From Streptomyces sp. Edi2 (GTDB taxonomy: Bacteria; Actinomycetota; Actinomycetes; Streptomycetales; Streptomycetaceae): 64,000 nucleotides of DNA. Under the pieces are notes generated by a model that worked only from the letters and a program-made list of their open reading frames with translations, ran no database searches and was not told where the DNA came from. A program made the position numbers and the translations under genes. This document shows, piece after piece, positions 28,380-37,737 of the stretch; the first letter of the stretch is position 1, and every line of letters starts with the position of its first letter. The stretch covers positions 186,001 to 250,000 of the forward strand of contig NZ_JBEJGX010000003.1 in assembly GCF_040253635.1 (NCBI RefSeq), read 5' to 3'.

Positions 28380-28691
28380 GAATGACGCCTCTTCACGTGC
28401 GTTTATTCGATTACCTCCATCATGCACCCCGTCCGTCCGCCACCGCCCCCTGCGCAGCTGGCCGCCGGGGCACACAGGGAGCACGCACGGAGCACGGGCG
28501 GAGCGCAGGCGGTGGCCAGGGCGGGGCCGCTCCTCCGGCGGCCCGACCGCGGTGGGGCGCACGGCTGCCGGCCGCGCCACCGCCGGGCGACGACCTCGCG
28601 GCGACGGCTGACGGTTTGCGGAGCTGCCCTCACGGTTAGTCCCCCCGTACCCAGACGCACCGCGGCACAGGTCACGGGGACAGGAGTCCAG

Positions 28692-29897
28692 ATGGCAACG
28701 GAACCGGTGGAGACCCTTGATCTGGCGGCGTTAGGGGAGGACTTCGTCCGCCATCCCTACGAGGTGTACGCGCGACTGCGCGAGCGCGGGCCCGTGCATC
28801 GCGTACGGCTCCCGGAGGGCACGGTCGTCTGGCTGGTCGTCGGCTACGAAGAGGTGCGCGCGGCCCTCAGCGACCCCCGTCTGTCGAAGGAGTGGCGGCA
28901 CGCCTCGTCCGCGCTGTCCCTGCAGCGGGTGTCCATCGGCGTGTCGATGCTCCGCTCCGATGCGCCAAAGCACACCCGCATCCGCGGACTGGTCGCCCGA
29001 GCCTTCACCGCGCGCCGGGTGGCGTCCCTCGCACCACGGGTCCAGGAGATGACCGACGAGCTCCTGGCGGCGATGCTCAAGCGGCCCGAAGGCCGCGGTG
29101 ACCTGGTCGAGGCGCTGTCCTTCCCGCTCCCGGTCACCGTCATCTGCGAGCTCTTGGGAGTGCCCTTCCTGGAGCGGGAGGCCTTCCGCACCTGGACCGA
29201 CATCCTGATGGTCGGTGCCAGGACGCCGCAGACCAGGGAAGCCCTGACGGCCATGACCGGGTACCTCGACGACCTCGTGGAGGCGAAGCGCGCCCGGCCC
29301 GGCGACGATCTGCTGACCGATCTGATCGCGGTGAGCGACGAGGACGGCGACCGGCTCAGCCGGGAAGAACTGCTCGGCATGGCCCAGTTGTTGCTGATCG
29401 CCGGCTATGAGACCACCGCCAATCTCATCTCCAACGGGGTCCTGGCCCTGCTCACCCACCCGGATCAGCTCGCCTTGCTGCGCGCCGATCCATCCCTCAT
29501 CGGCGGTGCGGTCGAGGAGATGCTGCGCTATGACGGACCTCTGGAGACCTCCACCTTCCGTTTCACCGTCGAACCGACCGAGATCGCGGGCACGGTGATC
29601 CCCGGCGGCGGCGAGGTGGTGCTCCCCGTGATCTCCGACTCGGGACGCGATCCCCTGCGCTTCGACGATCCCGGCCGCTTCGACATCACCCGCGACGCCA
29701 GGGGCCATGTGGCTTTCGGCCATGGCATCCACTTCTGCCTCGGGGCCCCGCTCGCCCGGCTGGAGGCCCGGATCGCGGTGCGCACGCTCCTGGAGCGCTG
29801 CCCGGCACTGGAACTGGACGCCCACCCGGCCGACCTCTCCTGGCGGTTGGGCGCGTTGCTCCGGGGTCCGCGGAGCCTTCCCGTCCGCTGGGCGTGA
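28692..29897 (+). CDS. Cytochrome P450
   Basis: A 401-residue class I bacterial P450. The I-helix motif is AGYETT, the ExxR is in VEEMLRYDGP, and the heme-binding loop is FGHGIHFCLGAPLARLEA with its axial Cys. The N-terminal RHPYEVYARLRERGPV and the length match the CYP105/CYP107-like groups common in Streptomyces. The ATG at 28692 gives a normal N-terminus; the frame is open for 90 codons upstream but lacks P450 homology there. No ferredoxin is adjacent, so redox partners would be supplied in trans. The substrate is unknown. Confidence 0.93.
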   Translation: MATEPVETLDLAALGEDFVRHPYEVYARLRERGPVHRVRLPEGTVVWLVVGYEEVRAALSDPRLSKEWRHASSALSLQRVSIGVSMLRSDAPKHTRIRGLVARAFTARRVASLAPRVQEMTDELLAAMLKRPEGRGDLVEALSFPLPVTVICELLGVPFLEREAFRTWTDILMVGARTPQTREALTAMTGYLDDLVEAKRARPGDDLLTDLIAVSDEDGDRLSREELLGMAQLLLIAGYETTANLISNGVLALLTHPDQLALLRADPSLIGGAVEEMLRYDGPLETSTFRFTVEPTEIAGTVIPGGGEVVLPVISDSGRDPLRFDDPGRFDITRDARGHVAFGHGIHFCLGAPLARLEARIAVRTLLERCPALELDAHPADLSWRLGALLRGPRSLPVRWA

Positions 29898-29961
29898 AGG
29901 GCCTTCCGGCAAGCCTCTCCTCCCGATGGTGGGCGGCTTCGGTCAACTCCACCACGGACGA

Positions 29962-30006
29962 ACGCCGGTGGCCGTACCCGAACGGTTCGGGTACAGCCAC
30001 CGGCGT
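29962..30006. terminator. Strong bidirectional hairpin
   Basis: A long, nearly perfect inverted repeat lies between the convergent P450 and binding-lipoprotein genes. ACGCCGGTGGC pairs with GCCACCGGCGT, and GTACCCGAAC with GTTCGGGTAC. The loop is minimal, and the arms are separated by single unpaired bases. It has the position and form of a bidirectional terminator. Confidence 0.85.
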
Positions 30007-30029
30007 GTGGGTGCCTGCTGCTCAGCGGA

Positions 30030-31715
30030 CTACTTGGTGAAGCCGATGTGCTCGTAGACCGGGTCGGTCATACCGAGGGCGCCCATGTTGGCGAGCTTCT
30101 TGTTGATCGCCGCGATGTCGGGACGCTGGTAGAGCGGCAGGACTCCGGCGAGCTGCCAGGCCTCGGCGTCTGCCTGGTTGGTCGCCTTGAGCGCGCCGGC
30201 CGGGTCGGCAGCGTTGCTGCTGGCGGCGTTGAGGAGGTCGTCCAGCTTCTTGCTGCCGACCTTGGAGTAGTTGTTGCCGCCGTTGGCGGCGTAGACGTTG
30301 GTGGCACCGCTCGCGGCGAACGGTGTGCCGAGCAGGGTGTAGGGCGTGACCTCGAAGTCACCCGGAGTGATGTACTTGTCGAAGAAGTCGTTGCTCGGCA
30401 CCGTCTGTACCTGCAGCTTCACACCGATCTGCCGGTACATCTGGGTCAGCATCGACCCTTCGTTGGTGGCCGCGGGGGTGCCGGAGGGAATGACGAACCG
30501 CAGCGACAGCTCCTGGCCGCCCTTCTTGCGGACCTTGCCACTGAGCTTCCAACCGGCCTCGTCGAGGAGCTGCCCGGCCGCCTGCGGATCGTACTTACCG
30601 AGCCTTCCCCCGTTGTCCTGATACCCCTTCTGGTTGGCGATCAGGAGGTGGTTGTCCAGGGTGGAGGGCTTCCAGCCCAGGCCCTTGAGGTCCGACTTGG
30701 CGATCGTGGCGCGGTCGGTGGCCTTGAAGAGAGCCTGCCGGACCTTCGGGTCCTTCAGCTTGGCGCTCTTGCCGTTGAAGGTGAGCTGGCGGTAGTTGGG
30801 GCCGCCAGCTTCACGGATTTCACCGGCCGACACCTTGGACGCCTGCTTGTAGGCGGAGGAGTCGCCGCCGACGTCGAAGTAGTCGACCTCGCCGTTGGCG
30901 AAGGCGCCGGGCATCGACCCCTGGTCCATCGCATGGAAGACGATCTTGTCCAACTTGGGCTTGTCGCCCCACCACTTCGGATCGGCCACCACCGTGACCG
31001 TCTTGGCGGACTTGTCGATGTTGCCCACCTTGAAGGCGTTGCCGGTGACCGGGATCTTGTTGACGTAGGCGGTGTTGTAGGACTTCGAGTCGGAGACGTA
31101 CTTCGCCGGATACAGCGGCTGGTTGTTCGCCGCGTTGAACATGCCCTTCCAGTCCGCGAACGGCTTGGCGAAGGTCATGACGGCCTCGTAGTCGTCCTTG
31201 CCCTTCTTGACGTCCGCCACCTGGTCGAAGCCGACGGTGGTGGTCACCTTGAACGCCTTGTCGTGACCGTCCATGGCGCGGGTGCCGGCGGCGATGTCCT
31301 TCCAGGTAATCGGGGTGCCGTCGGACCACTTGGCCTTGGGGTTCAGATGCCAGGTGACCACCTGCTTGCCCTTGACGGTCTGGGAGTCCGCGTCCAGCAG
31401 GAACGCTTTGTTCGGCACCTGCTCGCCGCGTGCGTTCGAGTGCCACAGGCTCGGCATGAGGGACTTCATCACCTCGGTGCCTTCCAGCCCATCGATCTCG
31501 GCCACGTTCCACTGGGTGGCGAACGTCTGGACGGCCCAGTTCATCGTCCCGCCCTGCTTGAGCTTCGCGGGGGCGGTCGCCTTGATGTTAAGGGCGGTCG
31601 TCCCCTCCGGCGCCTTCTGCTCCGCGTCGTCGTCCGAGCCGCCGCAGGCGGTCAGTGCCAGCGACGACACGGCGAGGGTCGCGACGAGCGCGAGGGGATA
31701 TCGGGAGACCTTCAC
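30030..31715 (-). CDS. Oligopeptide-type ABC substrate-binding lipoprotein
   Basis: A 561-residue extracellular solute-binding protein of family 5 (DppA/OppA). The signal peptide ends in the lipobox LTAC (SLALTACGGSDDD), so the mature protein is lipid-anchored. Family features include GGTMNWAVQTF, LLDADSQTVKGKQVVTWHLNPKAKW (split), SDGTPITWKDI and WKPSTLDNHLLIANQKGY. GTG at 31715 follows GGAAGAGG. It is the last gene of a four-gene importer operon transcribed from 36222. The putative ligand is a di- or oligopeptide, although family 5 proteins also bind nickel chelates, sugars and antibiotics. Confidence 0.92.
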   Translation of the reverse strand: MKVSRYPLALVATLAVSSLALTACGGSDDDAEQKAPEGTTALNIKATAPAKLKQGGTMNWAVQTFATQWNVAEIDGLEGTEVMKSLMPSLWHSNARGEQVPNKAFLLDADSQTVKGKQVVTWHLNPKAKWSDGTPITWKDIAAGTRAMDGHDKAFKVTTTVGFDQVADVKKGKDDYEAVMTFAKPFADWKGMFNAANNQPLYPAKYVSDSKSYNTAYVNKIPVTGNAFKVGNIDKSAKTVTVVADPKWWGDKPKLDKIVFHAMDQGSMPGAFANGEVDYFDVGGDSSAYKQASKVSAGEIREAGGPNYRQLTFNGKSAKLKDPKVRQALFKATDRATIAKSDLKGLGWKPSTLDNHLLIANQKGYQDNGGRLGKYDPQAAGQLLDEAGWKLSGKVRKKGGQELSLRFVIPSGTPAATNEGSMLTQMYRQIGVKLQVQTVPSNDFFDKYITPGDFEVTPYTLLGTPFAASGATNVYAANGGNNYSKVGSKKLDDLLNAASSNAADPAGALKATNQADAEAWQLAGVLPLYQRPDIAAINKKLANMGALGMTDPVYEHIGFTK

Positions 31716-31816
31716 GGATGCCTCTTCCTGAGCTGTCGGGAACTTCCGGCTCACGTGCCGGCTATGGATGTGTGGTGCGAAGCGATGCGGACCGGAACGG
31801 TCGGGTGGGCGGCCTG

Positions 31817-33952
31817 TCAGTCCGCCGCGGGCTCGACGACATCGAGCGGCGCCGCGTAGTGGCAGGCCGCCGTGTGGTCCGTGCCGAGGACGACCGTGGC
31901 GGGGTCCTCGTCCCGGCAGCGTGCCTGCTCGCTCTCGCCGAGCCCGGCGTACTTCGGGCAGCGGCCCGCGAACCGGCAGCCGGCCGGCACGTCCGCGGGA
32001 CTGGGCAGATCACCCTTGAGCAGGATCCGGCCGCGTTCCCGCTCCTTGCGCGGGTCGGGCAGCGGGACCGCGGACAGCAGCGCCTGGGTGTACGGATGGG
32101 AGGGCGCGGCGAAGACCTCGTCGGCCGCGCCGAGCTCCACGATCCGGCCGAGGTACATCACCGCGATGCGGTCGGCGATGTGCCGGACGACGGACAGGTC
32201 GTGGGCGACGAAGAGGTAGCTGAGCCCGAGACGGGTCTTGAGCTCGTCGAGGAGGTTGAGGACACCCGCCTGGATGGAGACATCGAGGGCGGAGACCGGC
32301 TCGTCGAGGATGACCAGCTTGGGTTCCAGCGCGAGCGCGCGGGCGATGGAGATGCGCTGGCGCTGACCGCCGGAGAACTCCTGCGGGTAGCGGTCGGCGT
32401 GCTCGGCCTCCAGGCCGACCATGTCGAGGAGTTCGGGGATACGGGCGGCGATGCGTTCCTTGTCCCAGCCGTGGGTCTTCAGCGGCTCGGCGAGGATGTC
32501 ACCGATCGGCATCCGGGCGTCGAGCGCCGCCATCGGGTCCTGGAAGACGATCTGCATGTCACGGCGGAGCCCCTTGCGGTCCGCCCGGCTGAGGCCGCGG
32601 ATGTCCTTGCCGAAGACGGTGACGGTGCCGGCCTGGCCGCTGGGCAGGTCGAGGATTTCCAGCAGGGTGGTGGTCTTGCCGCAGCCGGACTCGCCGACCA
32701 GGCCCAGCGTTTCGCCCTCGCGGATGTCCAGGCTGATGCCGTCCACGGCCCGTACGGTGCCGACCGTGCGCTTGACGAGCGCGCCCTTGGTGAGCGGGAA
32801 GTGCTTGACGAGTCCGTCGAGGGCGAGAACGGTGGGCCGCTCCTCGCGCGGCAGCCGCTCGATCGTGCCGGCTTCCGGGAGGACCGGCACCGGGTAGACG
32901 GCGTCGCGGTCGAGGCCCGCGCCGATCTCGTGGGCGCGGTGGCAGGCGGTGGGGTGGTCGGAGCCCTCGGCGAGGGTCAACTCCGGTTCCACCGTGCGGC
33001 AGCGGTCGATCGCGATGGGGCAGCGGGGGGCGAAGGGGCAGCCGGGCGCCAGGTCGACCATCTTGGGCGGGTTGCCGTCGATGGGGGTGAGCGCGCGGCG
33101 TGCGGTGCCCTCCGCGCGGGCCTCGTCCAGCCGCGGGATGGAGCCGAGCAGGCCGATGGTGTACGGCATCCGCGGCCCGTAGTAGACCGCGTCCACCGGG
33201 CCCGCCTCGACCGGCTTGCCCGCGTACATGACCTGCACCCGGTCGGCGAAGCCGGCGATGACACCGAGGTCATGGGTGATCATGACGATGGCGGCGCCGG
33301 TGACCTCCTGGGCTGTCTTGAGCACGTCCAGGACCTGGGCCTGGATGGTCACATCGAGGGCGGTGGTGGGCTCGTCGGCGATGATGACCTTGGGGTCGTT
33401 GGCGATGGCCATGGCGATCATCGCGCGCTGGCGCATCCCGCCGGAGAACTCGTGGGGGAAGGCGTCCACCCGGCGCTTGGAGTCGGGGATGCCGACCACG
33501 TCGAGGAGGTCGATCGCCCGTTTGCGGGCGACCTTCTTGTCCAGGGACTGGTGGACCTGAAGGGCCTCGATGATCTGGTCGCCGACGGAGTAGACGGGGG
33601 TCAGCGCGGACAGCGGGTCCTGGAAGACCATCCCGATGTCCTTGCCACGGATCTTCGACAGGGCGGCGTCGCCGAGGCCGAGCAGTTCACGGCCGGCGAG
33701 CTTGACGGACCCGGCGACCTCGGCGCTCTCGGGGAGCAGCCCGAGCACGGCCATGGAAGAGACGGACTTGCCGGAGCCGGACTCGCCGACGATGCCGAGC
33801 ACTTCCCCGGGGCGCACCGCGTAGGACACGCCGCGTACGGCCTGCACCTCGCCCGCCTCGCTCGGGAAGGAGACCGTCAGGTCGCTGACTTCGAGGACGG
33901 GCTGCGCCTCGTCAAGGGCCTCGGTGGGCTGGGACGGCCTGGTCTCGGTCAC
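31817..33952 (-). CDS. Fused oligopeptide ABC ATPase (DppD-DppF type)
   Basis: A 711-residue protein with two complete ABC ATPase units that are usually separate genes. Unit 1 has Walker A GESGSGKS near residue 56, signature [12 protein letters not shown], and Walker [14 protein letters not shown]. Unit 2 has Walker [10 protein letters not shown], signature [12 protein letters not shown], and Walker [14 protein letters not shown]. Each ends with the family's C-terminal cysteine cluster (CPFAPRCP ... CRTVEP and CRFAGRCP ... CRDED) that may bind an iron-sulfur centre. The linker is short and lies around [20 protein letters not shown] at 33952 has AGGAAGGA upstream. It drives uptake through the two permeases encoded just upstream. 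Confidence 0.93.
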   Translation of the reverse strand: MTETRPSQPTEALDEAQPVLEVSDLTVSFPSEAGEVQAVRGVSYAVRPGEVLGIVGESGSGKSVSSMAVLGLLPESAEVAGSVKLAGRELLGLGDAALSKIRGKDIGMVFQDPLSALTPVYSVGDQIIEALQVHQSLDKKVARKRAIDLLDVVGIPDSKRRVDAFPHEFSGGMRQRAMIAMAIANDPKVIIADEPTTALDVTIQAQVLDVLKTAQEVTGAAIVMITHDLGVIAGFADRVQVMYAGKPVEAGPVDAVYYGPRMPYTIGLLGSIPRLDEARAEGTARRALTPIDGNPPKMVDLAPGCPFAPRCPIAIDRCRTVEPELTLAEGSDHPTACHRAHEIGAGLDRDAVYPVPVLPEAGTIERLPREERPTVLALDGLVKHFPLTKGALVKRTVGTVRAVDGISLDIREGETLGLVGESGCGKTTTLLEILDLPSGQAGTVTVFGKDIRGLSRADRKGLRRDMQIVFQDPMAALDARMPIGDILAEPLKTHGWDKERIAARIPELLDMVGLEAEHADRYPQEFSGGQRQRISIARALALEPKLVILDEPVSALDVSIQAGVLNLLDELKTRLGLSYLFVAHDLSVVRHIADRIAVMYLGRIVELGAADEVFAAPSHPYTQALLSAVPLPDPRKERERGRILLKGDLPSPADVPAGCRFAGRCPKYAGLGESEQARCRDEDPATVVLGTDHTAACHYAAPLDVVEPAAD

Positions 33953-34022
33953 CGTCGGGGTCCTTCCTGGGGCGCGCGGTGCGCGGGGTGCTGGTGCTGG
34001 TGCTGGGGGTGTGCGGCGCGGT

Positions 34023-35087
34023 TCACGAGGCGGCGCCCTGGCTGCCGGCGGACGTCTCGTATTCGTCGGACCGGGTGCCGGGAGCCGTCGCCTGTGCCGG
34101 GACCACCGCGGCCGCGGACGGTCGCTGCCGCTTCTTCTTGCGGGGCGAACGTGCCTTCGCGCCGGACGCGTTGGGGTCGAGGGCGTCACGCAGCCCGTCG
34201 CCGATGAAGGAGATGGAGACGCCGATCAGCACCAGGCAGCCGGCCGGGAAGAAGAACAGCCACGGGTAGGTGGAGGCGTTGGTGGTGTTGTCGGCGATGA
34301 CCGTGCCGAGGGACACGTCGGGCGCCTGCACGCCGAACCCGAAGTACGACAGGCTGCTCTCGCCGATGACCGCGGCGCCGACCTGGATGACGACGTCGAT
34401 GATCAGCATCGAGGCCATGCTGGGCAGGATGTGCCGGAAGATGATGACGGGCGCGGGGACGCCCATGTACTTGGCAGCCTTGACGAATTCGCGGTCCTTG
34501 AGCGTGAAGGTCATGGAGCGGACGACCCGCCCGGTGACCATCCAGCTGAAGGCGCCGAGCAGGAAGACGAAGACCAGCCAGGTGGCACCGCGGAACGCGG
34601 GCGACAGCACGGCGATGATCAGGAACGAGGGCATCACCAGCAGCAGGTCGACGATCCACATCAGCACCCGGTCGGTCCAGCCGCCGAAGTACGCGGCGAA
34701 GGCGCCGACGGTGGCGGAGAGGAAGGTGGAGATGAGGCCGACCAGCAGGCCGATGATCAGCGACTTCTGCAGACCGCGCATGGTCAGCGAGAAGAGGTCG
34801 ACGCCGCCTTGGGTGGTGCCCCACCAGTGGTCCCCGGAGGGGCCGGCGAGGAAGTTCATGAAGTCGTGCTGCTGGTAGTCCCACTTGGTGAGGAACGGGC
34901 CGCCGTAGGCGCCGGCGAACAGCAGCACGAGCAGCGCCAGGCCGAGCAGTGCCAGTCGGTTCCGGGCGAAACGACGGGCTGTCAGCCGCATTCGTGAGGT
35001 ACGGGCCTTGGTGGGACGGCCTTCGGCTTCACCGGGCGGGACGGGGCCGGGGACCGGTTCGGTCGCAGGGGGCAGCTGGACGCTCAT
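34023..35087 (-). CDS. Oligopeptide ABC permease, DppC type
   Basis: A 354-residue inner-membrane permease with six helices. An N-terminal basic segment is followed by [19 protein letters not shown], and the EAA loop is [23 protein letters not shown], which docks on the ATPase. After the last helix a 50-residue basic, low-complexity tail ([14 protein letters not shown]) extends into the cytoplasm, which is longer than usual. ATG at 35087 follows AGGAGAG. The upstream open frame reads through a repeat region and is not real coding. It is second in the four-gene importer operon. Confidence 0.92.
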   Translation of the reverse strand: MSVQLPPATEPVPGPVPPGEAEGRPTKARTSRMRLTARRFARNRLALLGLALLVLLFAGAYGGPFLTKWDYQQHDFMNFLAGPSGDHWWGTTQGGVDLFSLTMRGLQKSLIIGLLVGLISTFLSATVGAFAAYFGGWTDRVLMWIVDLLLVMPSFLIIAVLSPAFRGATWLVFVFLLGAFSWMVTGRVVRSMTFTLKDREFVKAAKYMGVPAPVIIFRHILPSMASMLIIDVVIQVGAAVIGESSLSYFGFGVQAPDVSLGTVIADNTTNASTYPWLFFFPAGCLVLIGVSISFIGDGLRDALDPNASGAKARSPRKKKRQRPSAAAVVPAQATAPGTRSDEYETSAGSQGAAS

Positions 35088-35133
35088 CGCGCGCTCTCCT
35101 GAGGGGCGGTGGGGGTGGGGGCCGGTCGGCGAT

Positions 35134-35240
35134 GGGGCACCTCCCAGCGGTAGCTGAGGGGCACCTCCCAGCAGCAGCCGGGGTGGGGGCACCTCCCAGC
35201 GATAGCTGGGGTGGGGCACCTCCGGCGGTAGCTGGGGGAG
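35134..35240. repeat. Four imperfect copies of a 26-28-base hairpin-forming repeat
   Basis: The unit GGGGCACCTCCCAGCGGTAG followed by CTGGGG occurs four times in tandem with small changes between the dppC-like start and the dppB-like stop. Each copy can fold because CACCTCCCAGC pairs with GCTGGGGGAGGTG-like sequence. Similar GGGGCACCTCCC elements occur dispersed in many Streptomyces genomes. Here they might reduce read-through or stabilise segments of the operon mRNA. Confidence 0.8.
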
Positions 35241-35241
35241 G

Positions 35242-36222
35242 TCAGCGGACCCGTACGCGCGGGTCGAGCGCCGCGTACAGCAGGTCCGACAGCACGCCGG
35301 CGATCAGTACCAAGACGGCCGTGAACAACCCGACCGTGGCGACGGAGTTGACGTCCTGTTTGTTGATCGAGTCGACGAGGAGTTCACCCATGCCGTGCCA
35401 GCCGAAGGTCTTCTCGGTGAAGGTCGCTCCGGTGAAGAGCAGCACGATGTTGTAGACGAGCAACGGCACCACGGGCAGGATCGCGGTCCGCAGCCCGTGC
35501 TTGACCAGGGCCTTTCGTCGGCGCAGCCCCTTGGCCCTGGCGGTGCGCAGGAAGTCGCTGCCGAGGACGTCGAGCATGGTGGAGCGCTGGTAGCGGCTGT
35601 AGAGCGCCACCTGAAGGATGATCAGGGTCAGTGCCGGGAGCAGCATGTGCTGGGCGCGGTTGACGAGGGCGTCGAAGTTCCACTGCCCCGCGTACTGCGG
35701 GTCGTACTCACCGAGCACCTTGATGGTCTGTGTGCCGTCGTTGACCGCGGTGGCACCGATCTTGAGCGCGACACCGATCACGAACACCGGCATGGCCAGC
35801 ACGAAGAACGAGGTGAGGGTGGTGAACCGGTCGAAGAGGCGGTACTGGCGGATGGCGCCGAATGCGCCGAGCGCGACACCGCCGAGGGAGCCGATGAGGG
35901 TGGCGATCAGCAGGAGCCGGGTGGAGACACCTACCCGCCTGCCGAAGTCGTCGTTGACGTCATCGCCTTCGATGGTCTTGCCGAGGTCACCGTGGACGAC
36001 GCCCTCCGCCCAGTGTCCGAACCGGGACAGGATCGGGGTGTCCGGGTTCATGTTGTAGTCGTCGAGTGTCTTGGTGATGGACGACGCGGGCAGCGGCGGG
36101 TTGCGGCCCTCGAACTTGGCGCGGGGATTGAGGCTGAGCCCGGCCAGAAAGTACGTCAAGGACGCGGCGACGATGACCAGGACCAGGTAGTTCGCCAATC
36201 GGCGCAGCAGATATCGGCCCAT
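35242..36222 (-). CDS. Oligopeptide ABC permease, DppB type
   Basis: A 326-residue permease that starts MGRYLLRRLANYLVLVIVAA, the usual opening of DppB/OppB proteins, and contains the EAA loop DFLRTARAKGLRRRKALVKHGLR. It ends LLYAALDPRVRVR, also typical. An extracytoplasmic loop with YDPQYAGQW and NDGTQTIKVL follows the second helix. ATG at 36222 has GGAGAG eight bases upstream; an in-frame ATG at 36240 lies before that site. It is the first gene of the importer operon. Confidence 0.92.
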   Translation of the reverse strand: MGRYLLRRLANYLVLVIVAASLTYFLAGLSLNPRAKFEGRNPPLPASSITKTLDDYNMNPDTPILSRFGHWAEGVVHGDLGKTIEGDDVNDDFGRRVGVSTRLLLIATLIGSLGGVALGAFGAIRQYRLFDRFTTLTSFFVLAMPVFVIGVALKIGATAVNDGTQTIKVLGEYDPQYAGQWNFDALVNRAQHMLLPALTLIILQVALYSRYQRSTMLDVLGSDFLRTARAKGLRRRKALVKHGLRTAILPVVPLLVYNIVLLFTGATFTEKTFGWHGMGELLVDSINKQDVNSVATVGLFTAVLVLIAGVLSDLLYAALDPRVRVR

Positions 36223-36686
36223 GGTGATGTCTCTCCTCATGCGCACCGAATCAGCCATGTGCAGCTGAAGTGGGGGTCGGTACGGATCGAGCACATCCTT
36301 CTTGGCATCGACACATTTGTCGATCACAAGATGTTTACGGAGCGGTAACGCCAACTACCCTGCCAGCTAAGGACATTGCGACCTCCACTAGGACAATCGA
36401 TGGCCAACGCGGAGTCACGCTTTCGAATCGCAGGCCTGCACCGCTCCCCCGCGTAGCGAAACCCGATAGTCGGACACCACGCGAACGTGATGTGTCACAA
36501 AGGTAGTTGACGAAGACTTTACGACAGAAGAGGTATCGGGGAGACCGCGGACTGACGGGGCGCCCGAAGAGACATCGCGGGCCGGCGTCGCAGAGTGGAG
36601 GGGTGCAAACCCTGGGGCGGCTCAACACGGGCATGGGATCAACGGGATCAATCGGAACAATCCGGTGCCGGTGATCCTAGAGTGGC
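36223..36686. promoter_or_regulatory. Divergent control region with a palindromic operator candidate
   Basis: The gap separates the minus-strand importer operon from a plus-strand channel gene and holds no gene. A palindrome at 36307-36324 (ATCGACA-CATT-TGTCGAT) lies about 85 bases upstream of the first importer gene, where a repressor or activator site would be expected. No riboswitch is recognised. Confidence 0.5.
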
Positions 36687-37337
36687 GTGGTGAACGATCA
36701 CCGGCGGATGCGGGACGACGAGGGGAGCGCAGCCCGGTTCCTCGCGCTGTCCGATGGAGTGTTCGCCATCGCGATAACGCTGCTGGCGCTGGATATCTCG
36801 TTGCCCGACGGGCTGGGCCCCGCCGGTTTCGACCGGGCGCTCGGCGAGGTGATGCCCAAGGTGTGGGCGTACGCCCTCAGCCTGCTGGTCGTTGCGGCGT
36901 TCTGGCGCGGCCACTACCAGATCTTCCAGTACGTGCGGGAGGTGGACGGGACGGTCATCAGACTCGGGCTGCTGGGCCTGGGGCTGATCGCCTTGATGCC
37001 GTTCCCCACCACCCTGCTCGCCGAGTACGGGGACCTGCCGCAGTCGGTGGCCATCTACTCCGGCGCCGTCGCGGCCATGGGAGCCACGCAGCTCGCACTG
37101 ACGGCCGTGCTCTGGAAACGGCCGTGGCTGGGGCGCGCGGCGCTGCCCGACCCCGTCGCGCGCAACGATATGGCCGACCTTGCGTCCACGGTGCTGGTCT
37201 TCGCCACCGCCGTACCGCTCGCTTATGTCTCCCCGACGGGCGCGAAGCTGTGGTGGGCGGTACTGATCCCGGTCAGAACGGTGACGGGCAGACGGGGCAA
37301 GCGGCTGCGTGCGGTCACGCAGCGACTCAGTGACTGA
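36687..37337 (+). CDS. TMEM175-family membrane channel protein
   Basis: A 216-residue membrane protein of the TMEM175/DUF1211 family of potassium-permeable channels. The defining first-helix motif is RFLALSDGVFAIAITLLALD. Five further helices follow, including VWAYALSLLVVAAFWRGHYQIF and GLLGLGLIALMPFPTTLLAEYG (in pieces). Bacterial members have six helices per subunit and assemble as tetramers. The GTG at 36687 or the adjacent GTG at 36690 may start translation; the ATG at 36708 would still keep the motif. Its 3' end overlaps a decayed MerR gene by about ten bases. Confidence 0.88.
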   Translation: MVNDHRRMRDDEGSAARFLALSDGVFAIAITLLALDISLPDGLGPAGFDRALGEVMPKVWAYALSLLVVAAFWRGHYQIFQYVREVDGTVIRLGLLGLGLIALMPFPTTLLAEYGDLPQSVAIYSGAVAAMGATQLALTAVLWKRPWLGRAALPDPVARNDMADLASTVLVFATAVPLAYVSPTGAKLWWAVLIPVRTVTGRRGKRLRAVTQRLSD

Positions 37338-37583
37338 GGGACGTCCCGGGTATCGGCGTGATCGCCGCAGTGGTCTCGACACCGTCGGCGTGCAGCAGAT
37401 GGCGCATGCGGGTGATGTCGGCGTACGCGTCGTCGAGGCCTGTTCGACCTGCTGCAGCAGGTACGAGCGGTAGCCGGTCCGCTCGTCGACACCGGCCGGG
37501 ACGAGCAGCCCCTCGGAGTGGTAGTACCGCAAGGTCTGCGGCGGCAGATGGCACATTTCGCTGAATTCACCGATCGACAACAT
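37327..37583 (-). pseudogene. MerR-family regulator, frameshifted and truncated
   Basis: The first 50 codons are a clean MerR winged-helix N-terminus (MLSIGEFSEMCHLPPQTLRYYHSEGLL, split here, then ERTGYRSYLLQQVEQA). The expected linker helix continues only in another frame (GLDDAYADITRMRHLLHADG), so a frameshift sits near 37445. The effector-binding domain of about 150 residues is absent, and the frame ends at the tail of the convergent channel gene. This is a dead regulator or a sequencing slip plus deletion. Confidence 0.7.
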
Positions 37584-37737
37584 GACGCCATGGTCGTCCT
37601 TGCAACAACTACAAGGTCAAGCGTGGTGGCTGCAGGGCGGCCGAAACGGTCCCGGACGCCGGTGTGAAGTGCCGTTCGGGGGAAGGGCGGGTGTCGCAGA
37701 GGGGGACCGGTGCGCGCGGCTCGTACGTTCGGTCGGC

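Noticed and set aside
30048..31859. A plus-strand open frame of about 600 codons opposite the binding lipoprotein gene
   Set aside because: It lacks domains and is explained by third-position GC of the real minus-strand gene.
31655..34207. A plus-strand open frame of 850 codons opposite the fused ATPase gene
   Set aside because: The minus strand encodes an unmistakable double ABC ATPase. The plus frame is open only because of codon bias.
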